Assembly (NCBI RefSeq): GCF_900129195.1
Contig: NZ_FQUY01000011.1
Location: 1 to 64,000, forward strand
Direction of reading: 5' to 3'
DNA: 64,000 bases
Source of the DNA: Desulforamulus putei DSM 12395
GTDB taxonomy: Bacteria; Bacillota; Desulfotomaculia; Desulfotomaculales; Desulfotomaculaceae
Position 1 is the first letter of the stretch; each line of letters starts with the position of its first letter. Below are positions 35,090 to 45,306 of the stretch, in pieces. Both the position numbers and the translations under genes were made by a program. The notes under the pieces were generated by a model. It was not told the origin of the DNA. It saw only the letters and a list, made by a program, of their open reading frames with translations, and did not search any database.

Positions 35090-36593
35090 GGGAGCTCCCC
35101 CCTTCCTTTTCTGATACTGCCAGGACAGCCGCTGCCATGGCCCTGGCCTTGTGCAGGGATTCTTCGTATTCCCTGGCGGGGTCGGAATCTGCCACAATCC
35201 CCGCCCCTGCCTGCAAGTAAGCTCTCCCGCCGTGCAGCACGGCGGTGCGAATGGTGATGGCGGTATCCATATTGCCGGCAAAATCAAGATAACCCACCGC
35301 TCCGGCATAAAGCCCCCGGCGTAAGGGCTCCAATTCTTCAATGATTTCCATGGCCCTTATTTTGGGCGCCCCGGAGACCGTACCCGCAGGGAAGCAGGCA
35401 GCCAGCACGTCCAGGTTGGTTTTACCTACCTCCAGTGTTCCCGTTACCTCCGAAACCAGGTGCATGACATGGGAGTAACGTTCCACCTTCATAAAATACG
35501 GCACTGCAACGGTTCCCGGGATACAGACCCTGCCCAGATCATTGCGCCCCAGGTCCACCAGCATCAGGTGTTCCGCCCTTTCCTTTTCGTCCTCCAGCAA
35601 CTCCGCCGCCAGTTTGACATCCTCGGCGGCATCCTTGCCCCGGGGTCTGGTGCCGGCAATGGGGCGGGTAAACACCCTTTCCCCTTCCACCCGTACCAGC
35701 ATTTCCGGGGAAGCCCCCACCACCGCCAGGTCTCCGAAATTTAAGTAAAAGAGATAGGGTGAAGGATTAATGGACCGCAGCCTGCGGTAGAGATCAAAGG
35801 GGGCGCCGGCAAAGGGAAGGCTGAACCTCTGGGATAACACCACCTGAAAAATGTCCCCGGCACGGATATATTCTAATGCCCGGCTGACAGCAGCTTCAAA
35901 CTGGTTGCGGCTTAAAGAGGAATGCTCTTTTAAATACTGGTTTAACAGGTCTTTGGGATAGGGTACGGAGCCGCTCAGAGGGTAAATTACCGGGGTGCCT
36001 TGAGGCGAAAAAATTTGTTCCGCCACCTGCTCAATCTTTTTTACAGCCTCCCGGTAGGTCTCTGCCGGGTGGCCGGACAAAGGAAGATTGGCCACCACCA
36101 ACAGTGTGCGGCGGACATGGTCAAAGGCCAGCACCATTCCCGGAAACATCAACTGGCAAAGGGGCAGACCCAGGTCATCCTGTTTAAATTCAGGTAGACG
36201 TTCCAGGAAACGCACCAGGTCGTAGCCAAAAAACCCCACGCCGCCGGAGGTAAAGCGGGGCATATCCGGCAGTACAGGGGTTTGGAACCTGCTCAACAGG
36301 CCCCCCAGCGCCTTTAGCGGACTACCATGCAGCTTGGCCCGGCCCGCAGTTCCCCAGTATTCCCCCTGGTTACGAAAACGAAAGTTTAGAAAACAATCCA
36401 TTCCTATAAATGAGTACCGTGCCAGTGTCGTCCCACCTTCTACGCTTTCCAACAGGAAGCTGGGTCCCCGGGGAGACAACTTATGATAGATGGACACGGG
36501 AGTTTCGGTATCCGCCAGGTATTCACGGCAGACCGGAATGAGGTTATATTCCTCCGATAATGAGCAATATTCTTCAAGGGAGGGGTAGTACAA
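35070..36593 (-). CDS. trpE: anthranilate synthase component I
   Basis: Makes anthranilate from chorismate. The feedback-binding LLESVEGG motif near residue 50 indicates tryptophan inhibition. The C-terminal chorismate domain is complete (IRAGDIFQVVLSQRF, RPIAGTRPRG, DLGRNDLGRV, FPAGTVSGAPKIRAMEII). 507 residues. TTG start 36593 is preceded by AGGAGGTGATT. First gene of trpEGDCFBA; its leader contains a TRAP-type attenuator. Confidence 0.96.
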   Translation of the reverse strand: MYYPSLEEYCSLSEEYNLIPVCREYLADTETPVSIYHKLSPRGPSFLLESVEGGTTLARYSFIGMDCFLNFRFRNQGEYWGTAGRAKLHGSPLKALGGLLSRFQTPVLPDMPRFTSGGVGFFGYDLVRFLERLPEFKQDDLGLPLCQLMFPGMVLAFDHVRRTLLVVANLPLSGHPAETYREAVKKIEQVAEQIFSPQGTPVIYPLSGSVPYPKDLLNQYLKEHSSLSRNQFEAAVSRALEYIRAGDIFQVVLSQRFSLPFAGAPFDLYRRLRSINPSPYLFYLNFGDLAVVGASPEMLVRVEGERVFTRPIAGTRPRGKDAAEDVKLAAELLEDEKERAEHLMLVDLGRNDLGRVCIPGTVAVPYFMKVERYSHVMHLVSEVTGTLEVGKTNLDVLAACFPAGTVSGAPKIRAMEIIEELEPLRRGLYAGAVGYLDFAGNMDTAITIRTAVLHGGRAYLQAGAGIVADSDPAREYEESLHKARAMAAAVLAVSEKEGGSSRAGRDR

Positions 36594-36675
36594 GAAAAAT
36601 CACCTCCTACTTTTTTATAAAATCCACTTGCCGTACCCCTTGGCGCCGGGCAGATGCCTTCTCTCTGGAAATAAA

Positions 36676-36712
36676 AACAAAAAAACCGGCAGCTCGAAAG
36701 GGAGCACCGGTT
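36676..36712 (-). terminator. trp operon attenuator (leader terminator)
   Basis: On the minus strand AACCGG-GCTC pairs with GAGC-CCGGTT around a short loop, followed by seven T. Its 5' arm (GCTCC) can instead pair with GGAGC within the upstream (G/U)AG array, giving an antiterminator that TRAP binding would prevent. Confidence 0.85.
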
Positions 36713-36723
36713 TCTAAACAGAC

Positions 36724-36817
36724 CTATCCCGCTCACTTTTCTCAGCTCCTCTCAACTCTGCTCTGCTATTTAACTAAGATCAACTCAACTAATCTATGCT
36801 AACTACCAATTAGACTA
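36724..36817 (-). promoter_or_regulatory. TRAP-binding site array in the trp leader
   Basis: Reading the minus strand there are 15 GAG or TAG triplets in 94 bases, most separated by two bases, for example TAG-CA-TAG-AT-TAG-TT-GAG and GAG-CA-GAG-TT-GAG-AG-GAG-CT-GAG. This is the known binding pattern of TRAP, which wraps 11 such triplets round its ring when loaded with tryptophan. The first one or two may fall within the promoter: TTGACT (about 36837-36842) with an extended -10-like TGTTAGTCT. MtrB is encoded at 44163-44396. No other feature was seen in the 36820-36951 gap. Confidence 0.9.
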
Positions 36818-36951
36818 ACACAAAAGAAGTGTCCCAGTCAATGATTATTTGACAGAAAATGAAAACTTGTTGTTAAAGAAGGAATTATGGTGATGGCTGC
36901 ATAAACTATCATATAAAATCAGATTGAACATCAGAAAGGTGGCTATTTACG

Positions 36952-37185
36952 TTGTCAGGCAAGAATTTATCGGTAAAGCTCTTTGAACCTTACCCCGTCG
37001 GCGATCTGGTGGTCTATATAACCGGCCCGGACCGGGGGTCTGTGGTGGAAGCGGACTGTCGTTGGGAGTTAACCACCACCCTGAACAGTTGCGACTGCTG
37101 TACCTTCCGCTGGCGCTCCCGCCGCGATCCCTCTTTTAAATGCCGTCATATTTTAGCATTGCGGCAGGTTTTAGGTCTGGAATAG
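36952..37185 (+). CDS. small SWIM-like zinc-finger protein
   Basis: 77 residues with four possible zinc ligands as CDCC and CRH (CDCCTFRWRSRRDPSFKCRHILAL), the CxC-xn-CxH pattern of SWIM domains, which bind DNA or proteins. The N-terminal part (LFEPYPVGDLVVYITGPDRG) is not recognised. Start TTG 36952 follows GAAAGGTGG. It is divergent from the trp operon, sharing its promoter region. A part in trp control would be a guess. Confidence 0.6.
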   Translation: MSGKNLSVKLFEPYPVGDLVVYITGPDRGSVVEADCRWELTTTLNSCDCCTFRWRSRRDPSFKCRHILALRQVLGLE

Positions 37186-37221
37186 GAAAGAACTCTCCTG
37201 GCAACCAGGGGAGTATTGGTT

Positions 37222-38175
37222 TTATTCCATCAGAGCATTACTAAAATGCAGTCGGCCCGCCAATTGTTTAATGACAGCTTCCCCCAGTATACGGTAGCCT
37301 TGATGAGTCGGATGTCCCCCGTCCAGCAGGTACCTGGGATCCCCCTGGCCTGAATTCCCATCCAGCAGGGGAGTGTGGAAATCCAGGGTCAGCAGACCCC
37401 TTTCCCCGGCATACTGCCTGATCCATTGTCGGATTTGCTCCAACCTGGTGAAATACCGCCGGGCCTCTTCTTGGGTCCCCTCATAACACTGCAGCATTTG
37501 CCGGATATTGAGGGGTGAGGGTAAGACAAGGATGGGGCAGATGCCGTTAGCAAAGGCCCGGTTAACAACAGCAATGATATTTTCTTGTACTTCCGCCAGA
37601 GATATACCCATCCACCCGTCGTTATGGCCGCCGGCAAAGATGACATAGGCGGGTTCCTCAGCTGCCACATCCCGCTCAAAGCGGGCCAGCATTTGTCCGG
37701 TGGTTTCACCGCTGATACCGCGGTTGATAAAAGGATAACCGGTGGCCGCCGCCACGACGGTTACCCAGGAACATGGGGGACCGTCCGGATAGCCGTAGGT
37801 AATGCTGTCCCCTAGGCAGACAATTTTCTGCCTGACGGCCACCCTCCGAAAGGCCTCAACCCCTTTCTCATCGGGCAAAGCAAAGGTTACTTCCTCAATG
37901 TCTGAACCCAGGGACAAATATCTCCTTACTTCCGAAACCATCAACCTGGCGGCGGCCTCCGGGGATATTTGCTCCGCCCTTGCGTTTATCACCGGTATCA
38001 ACAGGGATTTTAACCCCCTGGCCTCCGCAACCCTGCAGGTCTCCCCCGTAACAATGCGGATTCTATGCTCACAGGACGCTTCCGGAGGTCCAAAATCCTC
38101 AGCGTGCATCACTTGTTCGCCCTTTCGTTCCTGCAGTCCCAGCAGGGATGTATCCAACTGAACGACATTGATCAT
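37222..38175 (-). CDS. SGNH/GDSL hydrolase with N-terminal macro-like half-domain
   Basis: 317 residues. The C-terminal half (about 125-317) is an SGNH esterase: block I GDSITYG, block II Gly in RGISGETTG, block III AGGHND, block V DGGHPTHQGY with the catalytic Asp and His. The N-terminal part (about 50-120: ETCRVAEARGLKSLLIPVIN, then ISPEAAARLMVSEVRRYL, DIEEVTFALPDEKGVEAFRRV) resembles the C-terminal half of a macro domain, the ADP-ribose-binding fold; the loop that normally holds the ligand differs. Start ATG 38175 follows AAGGAGGG. Substrate unknown; deacylation of a nucleotide-sugar or ADP-ribose ester is a speculation. Confidence 0.75.
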   Translation of the reverse strand: MINVVQLDTSLLGLQERKGEQVMHAEDFGPPEASCEHRIRIVTGETCRVAEARGLKSLLIPVINARAEQISPEAAARLMVSEVRRYLSLGSDIEEVTFALPDEKGVEAFRRVAVRQKIVCLGDSITYGYPDGPPCSWVTVVAAATGYPFINRGISGETTGQMLARFERDVAAEEPAYVIFAGGHNDGWMGISLAEVQENIIAVVNRAFANGICPILVLPSPLNIRQMLQCYEGTQEEARRYFTRLEQIRQWIRQYAGERGLLTLDFHTPLLDGNSGQGDPRYLLDGGHPTHQGYRILGEAVIKQLAGRLHFSNALME

Positions 38176-38363
38176 GGGGAACTCCCTCCTTAACAACGAG
38201 ATAATCAAATGCAATGCATCTTCTATAGCAATATGCAGGAACATTCGGCAAATGAACTCTGTTTCCTTCAGGCGTTATGCGGAATACCAAAAGTAAAAAC
38301 GGCAAGGCTGGCATCATTGCAGGTATTTTAAAAAACTGCCATAATGCAAGCCTGACCCTTGTT

Positions 38364-38966
38364 TCATGAAACCTTATTCCTATGATAAAAAGGAATCCTG
38401 TGGCGAAAAATGTAGATGAGCAAGATGAGACCCCCTGCCACCCAGAACCATTTCAACCAGGGGGTGTCCATGAGGCGGTGCCAGTTTCTGCCCAGCAGGG
38501 CCCCGGCGCCTAAAAAGGTGGTTACCCAGAGCAGGGCATGGATCATGTCATACAACAGGAAGCGAACCAGGGATATGCCGCTGATGCCTGCCACGTAGGG
38601 AGTGATGTTGCCAACGGTGGGGATGAACCGCCCCCCGATAATGAATCCCGGGGCGGATTTTTGCAGCCATTGCCGGGCATGGTCAAACCGTTGCGGCGTC
38701 AATTGCAGGAACCTGCCCCACCTTTTGATAAAGGGCTCCCCCACGTGACGCCCGATTAAAAAAGCGGTGGTTGACCCCAATATGTACCCCAGCAGGGACA
38801 CCAGCCAGGCCAGGATCATGTTGATTTTTCCCTGTTTGGACAGGAAACCGGCCAGGGCCACCAGAACGCTGCCCGGAAAGGGTACCCCCAGGGCCTCCAG
38901 GTATACTCCCGCCAACAACCCGGGCAGCCCCAGGCTGCTCAGTATTTTTAAGATCTTGTCAAACAA
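38364..38966 (-). CDS. DedA-family membrane protein
   Basis: 200 residues with four or five membrane spans and the DedA/SNARE-associated pattern: GVPFPGSVLVALAGFL, STTAFLIGRHVGEPFIKRWG, and the conserved GGRFIPTVGNITPYVAGISG. DedA proteins recycle the lipid carrier undecaprenyl phosphate or flip phospholipids and help keep proton motive force. It stands alone, about 190 bp from the SGNH gene; the gap between has only an imperfect hairpin (38306-38355). Confidence 0.88.
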   Translation of the reverse strand: MFDKILKILSSLGLPGLLAGVYLEALGVPFPGSVLVALAGFLSKQGKINMILAWLVSLLGYILGSTTAFLIGRHVGEPFIKRWGRFLQLTPQRFDHARQWLQKSAPGFIIGGRFIPTVGNITPYVAGISGISLVRFLLYDMIHALLWVTTFLGAGALLGRNWHRLMDTPWLKWFWVAGGLILLIYIFRHRIPFYHRNKVS

Positions 38967-39050
38967 TAGCCTCCCTCCCCGGCTTATTATAGCCGGGCAG
39001 GGCGTTAACTATTTAAAAAAGCGCTAACTGCAAATCATTTCCAATAACCC

Positions 39051-39085
39051 AAAAACCACCTGTAAGAGTCCCCTTACAGGTGGTT
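39051..39085 (-). terminator. terminator of the acc-pfkA-pyk operon
   Basis: Perfect 13-bp stem (39054-39066 with 39073-39085), 6-nt loop and a TTTTT tail on the minus strand; 32 bp past pyk. Confidence 0.85.
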
Positions 39086-39096
39086 TCCATTTTCTA

Positions 39097-39116
39097 AGCC
39101 AAAGGCCAAAGGCCAA
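39097..39116. repeat. short 7-bp-period repeat tract
   Basis: AGCC-AAAGGCC-AAAGGCC-AA, directly after the pyk stop. It belongs to the same family as tracts at 52905, 56295 and 57024. Confidence 0.55.
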
Positions 39117-40868
39117 TTAAAGCACCCTGGCCACGCCGCCGTAGACCAGTCCCCGCTGGCCGTCTACGGTGATAATCTCCCCGTCGGGCAGAATATCGGT
39201 GGCGTTATCAACACCCACAATCACCGGGATGCCAAACTCCAGTCCTACAATGGCGGCATGGGAGGTCAGTCCGCCCTCTTCGGTGATGACGGCCGCTGAT
39301 TTTTCCATGGCGGGTACAAAATCCCGGTCGGTGGCCATGGTGACCAGGATATCGCCGGGCTGCACCTTTTCCATTGCATCCTGCGCTGTCCGGCAAATCC
39401 GTACTTTACCGGTGGCAGCCCGCTGGCCGATGCCTGTACCCTTGGCCAACAGCGTGCCCACGGTATGGACCTTCATCATGTTGGTGGTGCCGTGTACGCC
39501 CACCGGCACACCGGCGGTGATGACCACCAGGTCGCCGGCGGACACCAGGCCGGAGGCCAGCGCTGCTTCCACCGAGCTGGCAATCATTTCGTCCGTTCCC
39601 CTCACATCGCCGATCAACAGGGGCTCCACACCCCAGACCAGGGCCAGTTTTCTCAGGACACCGGCCCTCGGGGTTACGGCAATTACAGGGACTTTGGGAC
39701 GATACTTGGCAATCATCCTGGCAGTATGGCCGCTGGCAGTGGCGGTAATGATGGCGGTAACACCCAGTTCCTTGGCAATGGTGCACACGGCATGGCTGAT
39801 CCCGTCGGTGACCGTCCTTTGGATGGCGGCGCCCCGGGTTACCAGCAGGTCATCAAAATCCACAGCCAGTTCCGCCCGCCGGGCAATCCGGGCCATGGTT
39901 TCCACCGCCTGTACCGGGTACTTGCCGGCAGCGGTCTCGCCGGAGAGCATAATGGCGTCGGTGCCGTCAAAGATGGCGTTGGCCACATCACTGGCCTCGG
40001 CACGGGTTGGTCTGGGGTTTTGGGTCATGGATTCCAGCATCTGGGTAGCAGTGATGACCGGTTTACCGGCCAGGTTACACATTTCAATCATGGTCTTCTG
40101 TAAAACAGGGACCTCTTCGGCCGGGATTTCCACGCCCAGGTCACCCCTAGCCACCATAATCCCGTCGGCAACATTGATGATTTCCGCCAAGTTGTCCACG
40201 CCCTGGCGGCTTTCAATCTTGGCGATAATGTCAACGTCTGCGCCGTATTGCTCCACAATTTGACGGATGGCAATGACATCGGAGGGCTTTCGGATAAAGG
40301 AAGCAGCGATAAAATCCACGCCCTGCTCCAAACCGAAACGGATATCCGCGATATCCTTATCGGTGATGGACGGCAAATTAACATTCACGCCGGGCAGGTT
40401 GACACCCTTCTGGTTGGAAAGCTGCCCGCCGTTAATGACCCGGCAGTGAACATCCTGGCCCTCAACGGCTTCCACTTCCATCTCGATTAAACCGTCCGCT
40501 ATGGCCACCTTGCTGCCCGGCCGCACATCCTTGGGTAAATCCATGTAGGTGACCGAAACGATGGTATTGTCCCCCAGCACCTCCCGGGTTGTCAGGGTAA
40601 AGCGTTGTCCCGGCCCCAATGTAACAGGCGGATTGGCAAATTTTTTTAAACGAATCTCCGGACCCTTAGTATCCAGCATAATGGCAATATTCTTGCCCAC
40701 TTCAGCGGCTGCCTGGCGTATGGCAGCAATTCTCCTGCCGTGGTCTTCATGGGTGCCGTGGGAAAAATTCAGTCTTGCTACATTCATACCGGCCAGCATC
40801 ATTTTTTTTAAAGTCTCCACATTCTCACTGGCCGGACCTATGGTACAGACAATTTTAGTGCGTCTCAT
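39117..40868 (-). CDS. pyk: pyruvate kinase with C-terminal phosphohistidine domain
   Basis: Final step of glycolysis, PEP + ADP to pyruvate + ATP. Residues 1-470 are the standard kinase (TKIVCTIGPAS, LNFSHGTHEDH, MLDTKGPEIR, MVARGDLGVEI, ATQMLESM). Residues about 480-583 add a PEP-utiliser mobile domain (VMATDRD-like TMATDRDFVPAMEKS, then EGGLTSHAAIVG with the phospho-His), seen in Bacillus and many Clostridia. Start ATG 40868 with AGGGGG upstream; 583 residues. Last gene of accD-accA-pfkA-pyk. Confidence 0.95.
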   Translation of the reverse strand: MRRTKIVCTIGPASENVETLKKMMLAGMNVARLNFSHGTHEDHGRRIAAIRQAAAEVGKNIAIMLDTKGPEIRLKKFANPPVTLGPGQRFTLTTREVLGDNTIVSVTYMDLPKDVRPGSKVAIADGLIEMEVEAVEGQDVHCRVINGGQLSNQKGVNLPGVNVNLPSITDKDIADIRFGLEQGVDFIAASFIRKPSDVIAIRQIVEQYGADVDIIAKIESRQGVDNLAEIINVADGIMVARGDLGVEIPAEEVPVLQKTMIEMCNLAGKPVITATQMLESMTQNPRPTRAEASDVANAIFDGTDAIMLSGETAAGKYPVQAVETMARIARRAELAVDFDDLLVTRGAAIQRTVTDGISHAVCTIAKELGVTAIITATASGHTARMIAKYRPKVPVIAVTPRAGVLRKLALVWGVEPLLIGDVRGTDEMIASSVEAALASGLVSAGDLVVITAGVPVGVHGTTNMMKVHTVGTLLAKGTGIGQRAATGKVRICRTAQDAMEKVQPGDILVTMATDRDFVPAMEKSAAVITEEGGLTSHAAIVGLEFGIPVIVGVDNATDILPDGEIITVDGQRGLVYGGVARVL

Positions 40869-40896
40869 GTTTGATCCCCCTTGTTCCACAGGACGT

Positions 40897-42890
<1,994 letters not shown>

Positions 42891-42902
42891 ACCGGCCTCC
42901 TT

Positions 42903-43757
42903 TTACCTTTTGTGAAGTGAAAGAATCTTCGCCAGTGTTTCTTTCATTTGGGGGCGGTTTACAATCATATCCACCATGCCGTGCTGCCGCATGAATTCCG
43001 CCCTTTGGAAACCTTCCGGCAGTTTTTGACGGATGGTTTGCTCGATCACCCTTGGGCCGGTAAAACCAATTAACGCACCGGGTTCAGCGATAATAACATC
43101 TCCCAGGGAAGCAAAACTGGCCGTCACTCCGCCGGTGGTGGGATCTGTCAGAACCGAAACAAATAACAACCCGGCTTCATCCAGTTTGGCCAGAGCAGCG
43201 GCGGTTTTGGCCATTTGCATGAGAGACAGAATCCCTTCCTGCATGCGGGCGCCCCCGGAGGTACTAAAGATAATCACCGGCAGTTTCTTTTCAATGGCCC
43301 GCTCAATGGACCGGGCGATTTTCTCCCCCACCACCGAACCCATACTGCCCATGATGAAGTGCGAGTCCATAATACCCACCACCACCGGGAACCCATCGAT
43401 GGTTCCCTCTCCGGTGACCACCGCTTCTTTAAGGCCGGTGGCTTCCTGGGCGGCTGCCACTTTCTCGGAGTAATTGGGAAAATTAAGCGGGTTTACAGTA
43501 GTTAACTCATTGTCATATTCTTTGAAGGAACCTTCGTCCAGGGTCATGCGAATCCTTTCTCTGGCGCCCAGACGAAAATGAAAGTTGCACTTTTGACAAA
43601 CCTTAAAGTTTTTTTCCAACTCTTTCGTATACAGAATTTCATTACAACGGGTACATTTTACCCATAAACCTTCAGGTATGTCTCTTTTTTCGCTGTCCCG
43701 GGCAGTTTCCGGTCGTACGGTTACATATTTAGGCTTACGAAAAATCTCTAAAACCAA
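42903..43757 (-). CDS. accD: acetyl-CoA carboxylase carboxyltransferase beta subunit
   Basis: 284 residues. The N-terminal zinc ribbon ([27 protein letters not shown]) is intact and the carboxyltransferase core follows ([44 protein letters not shown]). Start is TTG 43757 after GAGAGGTGA. The ribbon can also bind acc mRNA in E. coli. First gene of the acc-pfkA-pyk run. Confidence 0.96.
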   Translation of the reverse strand: MVLEIFRKPKYVTVRPETARDSEKRDIPEGLWVKCTRCNEILYTKELEKNFKVCQKCNFHFRLGARERIRMTLDEGSFKEYDNELTTVNPLNFPNYSEKVAAAQEATGLKEAVVTGEGTIDGFPVVVGIMDSHFIMGSMGSVVGEKIARSIERAIEKKLPVIIFSTSGGARMQEGILSLMQMAKTAAALAKLDEAGLLFVSVLTDPTTGGVTASFASLGDVIIAEPGALIGFTGPRVIEQTIRQKLPEGFQRAEFMRQHGMVDMIVNRPQMKETLAKILSLHKR

Positions 43758-43786
43758 GACTCACCTCTCCCTTAGCTGTCATACGT

Positions 43787-43978
43787 TTAAACGGTGTTTA
43801 TGATTTCCAACGCTTCGTCAACCTCGGATTCAGGCACCAAAATCTCTACCGCTCCGTTTTCATTGCCATTCGGCAGTCCGATATTGCGTAATTTAACCAG
43901 CAAGCCCTCCTGTTGCAAAGCTTGTTGTAGTCGCTCGGCTTGTTTTTTGTTCGGCGCAATATATACCACCGTCCACAC
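43787..43978 (-). CDS. DUF2007-like small protein
   Basis: 63 residues: MWTVVYIAPNKKQAERLQQALQ, then GLLVKLRNIG and EILVPESEVDEALEII. The pattern of a short alpha-beta protein handling two adjacent strands (VYIA...AEILVPESE) fits the DUF2007 group, called signal-transducing by similarity to PII, but function is unproven. GTG start. It lies 29 bp before accD and may be cotranscribed. Confidence 0.6.
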   Translation of the reverse strand: MWTVVYIAPNKKQAERLQQALQQEGLLVKLRNIGLPNGNENGAVEILVPESEVDEALEIINTV

Positions 43979-44077
43979 TTGTCAAAGGCCCCCTTGAATT
44001 AACATAATAAGTATGAAAATGAATCCAATATAGATAGATGTTTCTATTTATTCCCCGGGTATTCCTCTTTTTCCCCA

Positions 44078-44112
44078 CAAAAATAAGTATATCCAGAGAA
44101 CTGTCTCTGGAT
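44078..44112 (-). terminator. terminator of mtrB
   Basis: Perfect 9-bp stem ATCCAGAGA/TCTCTGGAT with a 4-nt loop, followed on the minus strand by ATACTTATTTTTG. Confidence 0.7.
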
Positions 44113-44162
44113 ACTGTTGCTGTTCCTATGAAGTTCCGCTTTATCCTGCGATACCTTTATTT

Positions 44163-44396
44163 TTAATCGGTATCCGTACGGATCTTTCCGTGCTTGGTTA
44201 ACAGTTCCGCCCGTCCCCGGATCTTGATGGCCGAGGTGTGTTCGGTGAACTGAGCAATCATGATTTCCCCTTTATCAAGCTTTTCCGAGTGATGAAATTT
44301 AGTCACGCCGCCTCTGGTTAAACCAATGATGGTGACGCCGTTTTCCAACGCCTTCACCACAACATAATCACCGGCTATATCAAATCTGTTCGTCAT
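44163..44396 (-). CDS. mtrB: trp RNA-binding attenuation protein (TRAP)
   Basis: 77 residues with the TRAP core almost unchanged from Bacillus: [44 protein letters not shown]. These hold the tryptophan-binding Thr/His residues and the RNA-binding Lys of SEKLDKG and Lys/Arg of AIKIRG. TRAP forms an 11-subunit ring that, with tryptophan, binds GAG/UAG repeats and ends trp transcription; such repeats precede trpE in this window. Start ATG 44396 after GGGGTG (GTG 44405 is possible). It stands alone with its own promoter and terminator, unlike Bacillus, where it is paired with mtrA. Confidence 0.95.
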   Translation of the reverse strand: MTNRFDIAGDYVVVKALENGVTIIGLTRGGVTKFHHSEKLDKGEIMIAQFTEHTSAIKIRGRAELLTKHGKIRTDTD

Positions 44397-44435
44397 AGGA
44401 TTCACCCCGTATAATTTCCTCTTTTTGTCAGACCA

Positions 44436-44464
44436 ATCATATCATATTTAAAGGTGTTTGACAA
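44436..44464 (-). promoter_or_regulatory. vegetative promoter of mtrB
   Basis: Minus strand TTGTCA - 17 bases - TATGAT, with start expected near 44429, about 33 bases before the ATG. Confidence 0.7.
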
Positions 44465-44501
44465 GCAAGTTAGCCTGTGGGGTCGTTCTCCTGGTTCAAG
44501 T

Positions 44502-45170
44502 CTAGCGCGTACAATCCGAACAAAGCAGCAGGTGAATATTTCGTATATTACCGTATACGATCAGTTTATCCCCCACTTGCAAGACCTGGCTTCCCCTGGG
44601 CGAATGAATAAATGCATCGGACCGTTCGATGGCCAGGATGAAAATATCCTGATCCCTGATCTTGCTGGCGGCAATGGTTTGGCCCACCAGATGGCTATTT
44701 GCTTGCAGTGTCACCTCTGCCACGCCATACTGCCGGTCTAACCGCAACACTTCTTCCACGGACCTTTTTTGCAGCGAGCGGTGGCGCGACAACTGTCGTT
44801 CAATGCCCCGATCCAGGCGAACACGCAGTCGGCGGCTGGAAACCAAACTAAAGGCCAGCAGTACAATGACAATGGCTGTGCCCACTTGCAGCAGCGTAAG
44901 GGGGTGTCGCATAATATTGATCAGGGCCGTGACAATGGTGGCGGTTCCCAGGTAGCCCAGCACCATCAGCACCATAATAATGCGCCGGCGCACATGGTGC
45001 TTCACCACTGCTTCGGAATCCGATGTGGTGTACCCCACTGTGACCAGGGCCGAAAGGGCCTGAAAACGGGCCACGTGCAGGTCCATGCCCGTCAGCTTTA
45101 AGGCGATGGCGGAGATCTCTACAATAATCACAAGGACCAGGATAAAGCACACCAAAAAAACCAGGCTCAT
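44502..45170 (-). CDS. membrane protein with C-terminal TrkA-C (RCK_C) domain
   Basis: 222 residues. The first half has three membrane spans (VFLVCFILVLVIIVEISAIAL; IIMVLMVLGYLGTATIVTALI; LLQVGTAIVIVLLAFSLVS), then a charged linker and a RCK_C domain (GVAEVTLQANSHLVGQTIAASKIRDQDIFILAIER, ending GDKLIVYGNI). RCK_C domains sense ligands, including cyclic-di-AMP, in K+ systems, but no channel pore is visible here. Start ATG 45170 with AAGGGAGG. Function unknown. Confidence 0.75.
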   Translation of the reverse strand: MSLVFLVCFILVLVIIVEISAIALKLTGMDLHVARFQALSALVTVGYTTSDSEAVVKHHVRRRIIMVLMVLGYLGTATIVTALINIMRHPLTLLQVGTAIVIVLLAFSLVSSRRLRVRLDRGIERQLSRHRSLQKRSVEEVLRLDRQYGVAEVTLQANSHLVGQTIAASKIRDQDIFILAIERSDAFIHSPRGSQVLQVGDKLIVYGNIRNIHLLLCSDCTR

Positions 45171-45252
45171 TGATCATCCTCCCTTAATTCCGTGACATGA
45201 TTATATCAGCGGGACAAGGGCTGACACAAGTTGGCAGCGCAGTCAGCCAACA

Positions 45253-45294
45253 GGAAAAAGACCGGGCCTGAAAGAAATTCTTTCAGGCCCGGTC
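45253..45294 (-). terminator. terminator of dnaE
   Basis: Perfect 15-bp GC-rich stem (45260-45274 with 45280-45294), 5-nt loop and a TTTTT tail on the minus strand, 12 bp after the dnaE stop. Confidence 0.92.
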
Positions 45295-45306
45295 ACATAT
45301 TTTAGC

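Noticed and set aside
39169-40263. 364-codon plus-strand frame opposite pyk
   Set aside because: Antisense shadow of pyk; low-complexity Ser/Ala/Met content, no start site, and pyk is certain.
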